DNA from: CAZMGG01 sp964565715
GTDB lineage: Bacteria; Planctomycetota; UBA1135; UBA2386
NCBI GenBank assembly: GCA_964565715.1
Contig: CAZMGG010000009.1
Coordinates: 16,967-80,966 of the forward strand
Direction of reading: 5' to 3'
DNA length: 64,000 nt
The notes under the pieces are model-generated. The model saw nothing but the letters and a program-made list of their open reading frames with translations, searched no databases and was not told where the DNA came from. Position numbers and translations under genes: made by a program. Below are positions 58,318-64,000 of the stretch, one piece after another (the first letter of the stretch is position 1; each line of letters begins with the position of its first letter).

Positions 58318-59291
58318 GCAGTCCGCCCCGCGTCAGCCTGGTGCTGCCCACCTGGAATGCCGGCCCGCTGCTGGCGGAGGTCCTGGCGGCGGTGGACGAC
58401 CAGCCCGGCGCCGGCGACCTGGAGCGCGTCGCGGTCGACAGCGGCTCCCGCGACGACACGGTGCCGATCCTGCAGCGGCACGGGTTCCGCGTGCTGACGA
58501 TCCCGCAGAAGACGTTCAACCACGGCGCCACCCGCGACCTCGCCATCGAGCAGACGCGCGGCGACATCGTGCTGCTGCTCACCCAGGACGCGACGCCGGC
58601 GGACAAGGCGTGGCTGCCGTCGCTGGTGGCGGCCTACCGGGACCCGGCGGTGGCGGCGGCCTGGTGCCGGCAGATCCCGCGGCCGGACTGCAATCCGCTG
58701 CTGCGGCGGCGGATCCTGGAGTGGATGGGCGATCGCAGCACGCTGACGGTGCAGCGGCTGCCCGAGGGCCGGCAGCTGGCGGACCTGACGCCGATGGAGC
58801 AGCTGCGGCTGTGCGCCTTCGACAACGTCGCCAGCAGCGTGCGGCGGTCGGCGTGGGAGCGCTTCCGCTTCGGCTGGCGCCGGTTCGGTGAGGACATCAC
58901 CTTCGGCCGCCGGGTGATCGAGGCCGGCCATGCCATCGCCTTCGTGCCCGACGCCGCGGTGATCCACAGCCACAGGACGACGCCGAAGCAGGAGGGCAAG
59001 CGGGTCTACTGCGACCACCAGAACCTGTTCGCGTTGTTCGGCCTGCGCGTGATCCCGGATCTCGCGCACTGCAAGCGGGCGGTGCGCGACGGCGGCGCCC
59101 ACTTCGTGAAGCAGGTGCAGGCGGAGCCCGGGCTGGATGCGGTGCAGCGTCGCGAACTCGAGGAGTGGGCCCGCGGCTACGCGGCGTGGACGGCGTGGGG
59201 GCAGTACCTCGGCGCCAACTGCGAGCGGCTGAAGCGCCGTTGGTACGGGCCGTTGCTGCGGCTCGTGGACTGGTGGATGCATCGCCCCTGA
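58314..59291 (+). CDS. Family 2 glycosyltransferase
   Basis: A 325-residue GT-A enzyme whose ATG overlaps the upstream stop codon by four bases. SLVLPTWNAGPLLAEVLAAV, RVAVDSGSRDDTV (SGSRDDT donor loop), FNHGATRDLAIEQTRGDIVLLLTQDATPAD and FGEDITFGRRVIEAGHAIAFVPDAAVIHSH are the expected blocks, similar to rhamnosyltransferase-like GT2 proteins. A basic and aromatic C-terminus (RRWYGPLLRLVDWWMHRP) might rest on the membrane. It is the last gene in the coupled run of glycosyltransferases and likely adds one sugar to the exported polysaccharide. Confidence 0.92.
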   Translation: MSSPPRVSLVLPTWNAGPLLAEVLAAVDDQPGAGDLERVAVDSGSRDDTVPILQRHGFRVLTIPQKTFNHGATRDLAIEQTRGDIVLLLTQDATPADKAWLPSLVAAYRDPAVAAAWCRQIPRPDCNPLLRRRILEWMGDRSTLTVQRLPEGRQLADLTPMEQLRLCAFDNVASSVRRSAWERFRFGWRRFGEDITFGRRVIEAGHAIAFVPDAAVIHSHRTTPKQEGKRVYCDHQNLFALFGLRVIPDLAHCKRAVRDGGAHFVKQVQAEPGLDAVQRRELEEWARGYAAWTAWGQYLGANCERLKRRWYGPLLRLVDWWMHRP

Positions 59292-59394
59292 AGTGATGGG
59301 GGGTGCGAGCCGAAACAGGGCAGGAGGCCCTGGCCAAGGCGACCGGGCCCGGTATCCTGCCCCGTTTCCCTGCCTCGATTCCGACTCCCGAGTG

Positions 59395-60072
59395 ATGCTG
59401 AAGACCCAGGGCATCTCCTACCCGCGCAGCGGCCACGGAGCTCTCTACCACGTGCTGCGGCGCTACTTCCGTGACCAACTGGTCTACTGCGACCCGGAGG
59501 TCCCCCGCGGCCACGCCGATTCCAGTGGCTCCCTGTGCGGCTGCGGCCAGGTGCCGTGCGAGAACCCACAGAACAACTACGCCAAGAGCCACGACTTCGG
59601 GCTGCTGCGCGGCGGCCAGGGACTGCCGGTGCGGCCCGAGGTCCGCTACCTGGTCCAGTACCGCAGCCCGGTCCGGGCGATCGTCTCGAACTTCGGCCTG
59701 CACCTGCGGGCCTACCCCGACGACGATCACGTCGATGCCTGGCGGGCCTACGCGATCGAGCAGATGAACTACTGGGTGGCGTTCATCGACAAGTGGGTGC
59801 TGGAGCGGCCGGCGGGCACCTGGTGCGACATCCCCTACGTCAAGCTGATCGGCGACGCGCCGAACACGGTGCGCAAGGCGGTCGAGTTCGTCGAAGGCGG
59901 CCCCGCCGATCCGGCCCGGCTCGACGACGCCCTGCAGTTCGTCAAGCTGGAGGCCCGGGACCGCTTCGCCTCGTTCCAGTATCCCGACGAGGGTTTCTAC
60001 AAGGAACTCGAGGCGATGGCGGGCGACCGGATGCAGCGGCTGAACCTGCCGGCCTACGTGATCGGCGTCTGA
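59395..60072 (+). CDS. Sulfotransferase-like protein
   Basis: A 225-residue protein from ATG 59395. ISYPRSGHGALYHVLRRYF is the 5'-phosphosulfate-binding loop of PAPS sulfotransferases (usual form SYPRSGNTW), and VQYRSPVRAIVSNFGLHL fits the 3'-phosphate-binding strand and helix (RDPRxxxxSxY). Between them SLCGCGQVPCENP holds three closely spaced cysteines, which is unusual and could bind zinc. The protein is short for the family (about 250-300). A TATCCT hexamer 36 bases upstream may be a -10 element. Its place between glycosyltransferases and the exporter, with a PAPS-making CysNC nearby, argues for sulfating the polysaccharide. Acceptor unknown. Confidence 0.82.
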   Translation: MLKTQGISYPRSGHGALYHVLRRYFRDQLVYCDPEVPRGHADSSGSLCGCGQVPCENPQNNYAKSHDFGLLRGGQGLPVRPEVRYLVQYRSPVRAIVSNFGLHLRAYPDDDHVDAWRAYAIEQMNYWVAFIDKWVLERPAGTWCDIPYVKLIGDAPNTVRKAVEFVEGGPADPARLDDALQFVKLEARDRFASFQYPDEGFYKELEAMAGDRMQRLNLPAYVIGV

Positions 60073-60091
60073 GCGAAGCACCGGTCCATCC

Positions 60092-60985
60092 ATGACGACG
60101 CTGGTCCGCCACTACGACGCCGCCACCGCCCCGCGCGGCGTGCTGCGGCACCTGCTGCCGCTGCTCGGCTACCCGGCGCTGATCTGGCAGAACCGCTACC
60201 TGGTCCACAACTTCTTCCGCCGCGAACTGCTGGCCCGGTTCCGGGGCACGGCGCTCGGCGCCCTGTGGATCCTGGTGCAGCCGCTGTTCCTGTTCGCCGT
60301 GTACTACATGGTGTTCGGGATGCTGTTCGGCGACTGGCGCCGGGGCGAGATGCCGGACCCGCAGATGGCGCTCTACCTGTTCTCCGGCATCATCGTCTTC
60401 CACGCGCTGGTGGAGGCGACCGGGCAGAGCTGCACGATCGTGGTGGAGAACGGCAACCTGGTGAAGAAGGTGGCCTTCCCGTCCGAGGCCCTGGTGATCC
60501 ACGTGGTGCTGGTCTCCCTGGTCACCTACCTGGTCGGCGCCGTGGTGTGCCTGCTGGCCGGCACGGCGTTCGGCGCGCTGCAGCCGGGCCTGCTCCTGCT
60601 GGGCCTGCCGCTGGTGCTGGCGGTGCAGCTGGTGTTCTGCGTCGGCCTGGGGCTGTTCCTGGCCAACCTCAACGTGTTCGCCCGCGACGTCTCGCAGATC
60701 TGGCGGATCGTCACGACGGCGTGGCTGTTCCTGACGCCGGTGTTCTGGCGGCCGAGCCTGATGCGCGACAAGTTCGGCGACACCATCGTGGCCGACCTGC
60801 TGTTCTCGCTGAATCCGGCGTATCCGCTGGTGCAGGCCCACCGCCTCGCGCTCGGCGGCGTGCATCCCGACCTGGGCAGCTTCTGGCAGCACCTCGGCGC
60901 CGCCTCGCTGTGGGCGATCGGCTTCCTGGTGGTGGGCTACAGCACCTTCATGAGCCGCAAGCACAAGTACGCCGACCTGATCTGA
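60092..60985 (+). CDS. ABC-2 type polysaccharide exporter permease (Wzm-like)
   Basis: A 297-residue membrane protein with about six helices, starting 19 bases after the sulfotransferase stop. NFFRRELLARFRGTALGALWILVQPLFLFAVYYMVFGMLFG is the amphipathic N-terminal region of Wzm/TagG-type permeases, then IIVFHALVEATGQSCTIVVENGNLVKKVAFP, the Wzm signature block, and LAVQLVFCVGLGLFLANLNVFARDV. It would form the membrane channel that exports undecaprenyl-linked glycan. The matching ATPase lies convergent just downstream, so the pair is not one operon. A hairpin-rich 30-base spacer separates them. Confidence 0.93.
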   Translation: MTTLVRHYDAATAPRGVLRHLLPLLGYPALIWQNRYLVHNFFRRELLARFRGTALGALWILVQPLFLFAVYYMVFGMLFGDWRRGEMPDPQMALYLFSGIIVFHALVEATGQSCTIVVENGNLVKKVAFPSEALVIHVVLVSLVTYLVGAVVCLLAGTAFGALQPGLLLLGLPLVLAVQLVFCVGLGLFLANLNVFARDVSQIWRIVTTAWLFLTPVFWRPSLMRDKFGDTIVADLLFSLNPAYPLVQAHRLALGGVHPDLGSFWQHLGAASLWAIGFLVVGYSTFMSRKHKYADLI

Positions 60986-61016
60986 CCCGGCGGTGGCGGC
61001 GGGGCCGCCCGGGCGG

Positions 61017-62246
61017 TCAGGTGGCCTTGGCGGGTTTGCCCGCCAGCGGCTGCACGATCCAGCGGTGGTCCTGCAGGAACAGCCCCAGGTCGTGGGTGCG
61101 GTTCTGCACCACCAGGTTGTCCCGCGCCGGGCGCTCGTGGTAGCGGTGCACGCCGTTCTTGTCGATCAGCCACACCGGGATGGTGAACTCGCCGGACAGG
61201 AGCCGCAGGCCCTCCAGCACCAGGGTCACCTCGCACTCGGCGTGGTCGAAGGTGATGCCCTCGAGCTGGGTGCTGTGGGCGAAGCAGAGCGTGCCGTCGG
61301 TGCGCATGGCGCCCACCGCCACCGCCAGCTCCTCGCGCCGGCTGCTGTTGGCGATCCGGATCCGGATCGCGACGGTGTCGCCGGGCGCGTACTCGGTGCG
61401 GCGCTGGCCGGTGGCCGGATCGACCAGGAGCGCATCGACGATCCGCGGATGATCTGGTTCGCCGGCGCCGGCCTCGGGGAGCTGCTCGAAGCCCGCCTTG
61501 TCCTGGCCCTGGGCCACCTTGTTCTCCCAGGTGGCGTACTCGTTGGTCACCAGCACCGACTCGTCCAGCATCTGCACCTTGCCATTGCGCAGCCAGATCG
61601 TGCGGTCGCAGATCTGCCGCACGTCGTAGAGCGAGTGCGAGCAGAAGAAGAGCGACTTGCCGGCCTTCTTGTAGCTCCAGATCTTGTCGACGCACTTGCG
61701 GCGGAAGTTCTGGTCGCCGACGGCGAGGATCTCGTCGATGATCAGCACGTCGGGATCGGTCGCCACCGCGACGCTGAAGCCGAGCCGCGCCACCATGCCC
61801 GACGAGTAGGTGCGGATCGGCGAGTTGATGAAGTCGCCGAGCTCGCTGAAGTCGACGATCTCCTGGAACTTCTTCTGCGCCTCCTTGCGCGAGAAGCCCA
61901 TCATCGCCGCGTTCATGAAGATGTTCTCGCGGCCGGTGAAGTTCTGGTGGAAGCCGGCGCCGAGCTCCAGCAGACTGGTGATCCGGCCGCGCACGGTGTA
62001 GGTGCCGGCGGTCGGGTAGGTCGTGCCGCTGAGGATCTTCAGCAGGGTCGACTTGCCGGCGCCGTTGGTGCCGATCAGGCCGACGCACTCGCCGGCGGCC
62101 ACGTCGAACGAGATGTCGTGCAGCGCGTGCACCGCCTTGTGGCGCGGCCGCTTGTTCCACGGCAGTCGCTCCAGGATCCGGTTGTACGGACTGCCGTAGA
62201 GCCGGTAGGTCTTCGACAGATGGCGGGCCTCGATGACCGGTTGCAT
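61017..62246 (-). CDS. ABC polysaccharide exporter ATPase with C-terminal Wzt-like domain
   Basis: A 409-residue protein from ATG 62246. VGLIGTNGAGKSTLLKIL is Walker A with Lys65, YSSGMVARLGFSVAV the signature loop typical of Wzt/TagH, and VLIIDEILAVGDQNF Walker B. After residue 260 there is a beta-rich domain (RIVDALLVDPATGQRRTEYAPGD, IRIRIANSSRREELAVAVG) like the Wzt C-terminal domain that reads the terminal modification of O-antigen before export. It would power the Wzm-like permease encoded convergently at 60092. It lies 6 bases after the CysNC gene stop on the same strand, so it is in one transcript with sulfate activation, which links export to sulfation. Confidence 0.94.
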   Translation of the reverse strand: MQPVIEARHLSKTYRLYGSPYNRILERLPWNKRPRHKAVHALHDISFDVAAGECVGLIGTNGAGKSTLLKILSGTTYPTAGTYTVRGRITSLLELGAGFHQNFTGRENIFMNAAMMGFSRKEAQKKFQEIVDFSELGDFINSPIRTYSSGMVARLGFSVAVATDPDVLIIDEILAVGDQNFRRKCVDKIWSYKKAGKSLFFCSHSLYDVRQICDRTIWLRNGKVQMLDESVLVTNEYATWENKVAQGQDKAGFEQLPEAGAGEPDHPRIVDALLVDPATGQRRTEYAPGDTVAIRIRIANSSRREELAVAVGAMRTDGTLCFAHSTQLEGITFDHAECEVTLVLEGLRLLSGEFTIPVWLIDKNGVHRYHERPARDNLVVQNRTHDLGLFLQDHRWIVQPLAGKPAKAT

Positions 62247-62252
62247 AAGGGA

Positions 62253-64000
62253 TCAGGGCAGCAGACCGCGTTCCCGCAGGAAGGCAACGACCTTGGCGAC
62301 GTTGGTCTCGAGCGGGTCGCCCACGGTGTCGAGCCGCAGGTCGGGCTGCCGCGGCGGCTCGTAGGGCGCGTCGACACCGGTGACGTTGTCGATCTCGCCG
62401 GCCCGGGCCCGGGCGTAGAGGCCGTCCTGGTCGCGGGCCTCGCAGTCCGGCAGCGGCGCGTCGCAGAACACCTCGTAGAAGTGCGGGCTGTCGACGATCT
62501 TGCGGGCGTCCTGCCGCTCGAACTCCAGCGGCGACACCAGGGCGACGATGGTGCTGATGCCGAAGCCGAGGTTCAGGCGGGCCAGTTCGGCGGCCCGGCG
62601 CTGGTTCTGCCAGCGATCGGCGCCGGAGAAGCCCAGGTCGTTGTTGACGCCCAGCCGCAGGATCTCGCCGTCCAGCACGTGGACGTGCTTCTGCTGCTCG
62701 AACAGCAGCTTGTCCAGGGCGTAGGCCAGCGTCGACTTGCCGGCGCGCGGCAGACCGGTGATCCAGAGCACGAAGGGCTCCTGGCCCAGCCGCGCCTTGC
62801 GGTCGGCAGGCGTGACGGCGCGCTTCTTCTGCAGGCGCACGTTGCTGCGGGCGTCGCTGCTGCTGGCGCCGCGCTGGCGCGCATCGACCGTGGTCTTGCG
62901 CTCGACGATCATGCCGGCGCCGACGGTGGCGTTGGTGAGCCGATCGATCAGGATGAAGCTGCCGGTGGCGCGGTTCTTGGCGTAGGCGTCCGCCGCCAGC
63001 GGCCGGCTGCACTCCAGGCTGACGCGGCCGATCTCGTTCATCTGCAACCGGTCGGCATCCTCGCGGCGCAGCGTGCCGACGTTGATCCGGTAGCGGAGCT
63101 GGGTGACCTGCGCCGCGGTCTGGTTGGTGGTCTGCTTGACCAGCAGCTGCCGGTTCGATTGCAGCGGATTCTCGGCGAACCACACCACCATGGCCTCGAT
63201 CGAGTTGCTCAGCGGCGGCGCGTTGTTCGGCGCCACGATCATGTCGCCGCGGCTGATGTCGATCTCGTCGGTCAGCGTCAGCGTGACCGCCATGGGCGCG
63301 AATGCCTCGGCGATCTCGCCGGCGTGGGTGACGATCGACTTCACCGTGCTCTGCTTGCCCGACGGCAGGGTGGCGATGCGGTCGCCGACGCGGATCACGC
63401 CGGACGAGAGCGTGCCGGCGTAGCCGCGGAAGGTCAGGTCCGGCCGCACCACGTGCTGCACCGGGAAGCGCAGGTCGACCAGGTTGCGGTCGCTGGCGAC
63501 GTGCACCGTCTCCAGGTGGTCCAGCAGCGGCGAGCCCTGGAACCAGGGCATGCTGGCGCCGCGCAGCACCACGTTCTCGCCCTTCAGGGCCGACATCGGG
63601 ATGAAGTGGATGTCGCGCACCTGCAGGCGGGCGGCGAAGTCGATGTAGGCCGAGCGGATCTCCTGGAAGCGCGCCTCGCTCCAGCCCACCAGGTCCATCT
63701 TGTTGATCGCCACCACGAAATGCTGGATGCCGAGCAGCGAGCAGATGAACGAGTGGCGCCGGGTCTGCTCCAGCACGCCGTGCCGGGCGTCGATCAGGAT
63801 GATCGCGAGGTCGCAGCTCGACGCCCCGGTGGCCATGTTGCGGGTGTACTGCACGTGGCCGGGCGTGTCGGCGATGATGAACTTGCGCCGCTCGGTGGCG
63901 AAGTAGCGGTAGGCCACGTCGATGGTGATGCCCTGCTCGCGCTCGGCCGCCAGGCCGTCGAGCAGCAGCGCCAGGTCCACGCGCTCGTCGCCGCGCCGCT
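62253..64000 (-). CDS. cysNC: Bifunctional sulfate adenylyltransferase subunit 1 / APS kinase (5' end outside window)
   Basis: The frame is open to the window edge, so the N-terminus with the first GTPase motif is missing. AEREQGITIDVAYRYF, ADTPGHVQYTRNM and VVAINKMDLVGW are the G2, G3 and G4 motifs of CysN (NodQ-like), the GTPase of ATP sulfurylase. The last 190 residues are APS kinase: VLWITGLPRAGKSTLAYALD is the P-loop, HVLDGEILRLGVNNDLGFS carries the APS site and IVALVSPLEFERQDARKIV the catalytic serine segment. Together with CysD (not in the window) it makes PAPS from sulfate and ATP. It is followed 6 bases later by the polysaccharide ABC ATPase, and PAPS could feed the nearby sulfotransferase. 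Confidence 0.95.
   Translation of the reverse strand, partial: RRGDERVDLALLLDGLAAEREQGITIDVAYRYFATERRKFIIADTPGHVQYTRNMATGASSCDLAIILIDARHGVLEQTRRHSFICSLLGIQHFVVAINKMDLVGWSEARFQEIRSAYIDFAARLQVRDIHFIPMSALKGENVVLRGASMPWFQGSPLLDHLETVHVASDRNLVDLRFPVQHVVRPDLTFRGYAGTLSSGVIRVGDRIATLPSGKQSTVKSIVTHAGEIAEAFAPMAVTLTLTDEIDISRGDMIVAPNNAPPLSNSIEAMVVWFAENPLQSNRQLLVKQTTNQTAAQVTQLRYRINVGTLRREDADRLQMNEIGRVSLECSRPLAADAYAKNRATGSFILIDRLTNATVGAGMIVERKTTVDARQRGASSSDARSNVRLQKKRAVTPADRKARLGQEPFVLWITGLPRAGKSTLAYALDKLLFEQQKHVHVLDGEILRLGVNNDLGFSGADRWQNQRRAAELARLNLGFGISTIVALVSPLEFERQDARKIVDSPHFYEVFCDAPLPDCEARDQDGLYARARAGEIDNVTGVDAPYEPPRQPDLRLDTVGDPLETNVAKVVAFLRERGLLP

Noticed and set aside
1..64000. tRNA, rRNA, riboswitch, CRISPR, insertion sequences
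   Set aside because: I looked for tRNA T-arm motifs, long direct repeats, transposase motifs and known riboswitch cores by eye and saw none that held up. A covariance-model scan would be needed to rule out small RNAs.

Overview
The window looks like a chromosomal scaffold of a very GC-rich Planctomycetota bacterium. This is inferred from gene content, not from a marker-gene phylogeny. The supporting features are a giant PVC-type dehydrogenase with HEAT repeats and a terminal c-type heme, FG-GAP/ASPIC-UnbV and kelch-like secreted proteins that share a C-terminal beta module, Tat-exported Gfo/Idh/MocA and DUF1569 proteins, a stand-alone SWIB protein, and an FHA-protease. No IS element, prophage, CRISPR array, rRNA or tRNA was recognised. 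Coding density is high and no gene-free stretch exceeds about 300 bases. There are two assembly gaps: 100 N inside the polyketide synthase, and 10 N between convergent genes near 37.67 kb.

Layout: 0-5.2 kb holds two divergent kelch-like secreted proteins and an FG-GAP/UnbV protein. 5.4-15.2 kb holds a SWIB protein, a lipase, glyA, speA, a NYN-domain protein, a DUF2779 nuclease-like protein with a histone-H1-like tail, and a histidine kinase with a coupled membrane protein. 15.3-20.3 kb holds an MBL-fold lipoprotein, a UGA-interrupted thioredoxin-like gene, an M48 protease and a methyltransferase. 20.4-27.9 kb holds infA, egtD and a single-module polyketide synthase. 27.9-44.3 kb holds a threonine dehydratase-like enzyme, a five-heme cytochrome fused to HEAT repeats, small metabolic genes, cutC, an FHA-protease, an outer-membrane porin, a second UGA-interrupted thioredoxin-like gene, a lipoprotein, the PVC-type dehydrogenase and a CysQ-like phosphatase. 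44.5-49.6 kb holds two translationally coupled parallel beta-helix proteins. 49.6-64 kb is a surface-polysaccharide locus with five glycosyltransferase-like proteins, a sulfotransferase, a Wzm/Wzt-type ABC exporter and a CysN-CysC fusion that makes PAPS.

The most notable result is two genes (16399-17322 and 37785-38726, minus) that look broken but read through a single in-frame UGA exactly where a thioredoxin-fold redox cysteine would sit, giving G-U-x-x-C. Each has a stem-loop at the same distance downstream of the UGA: apical loop of 5 nt starting 25 nt after it, second loop base G. That fits bacterial SECIS elements, and both genes are best read as selenoproteins. In the polysaccharide locus the functions fit together: glycosyltransferases build the glycan, CysNC supplies PAPS, the sulfotransferase could sulfate it, and the ABC pair exports it.
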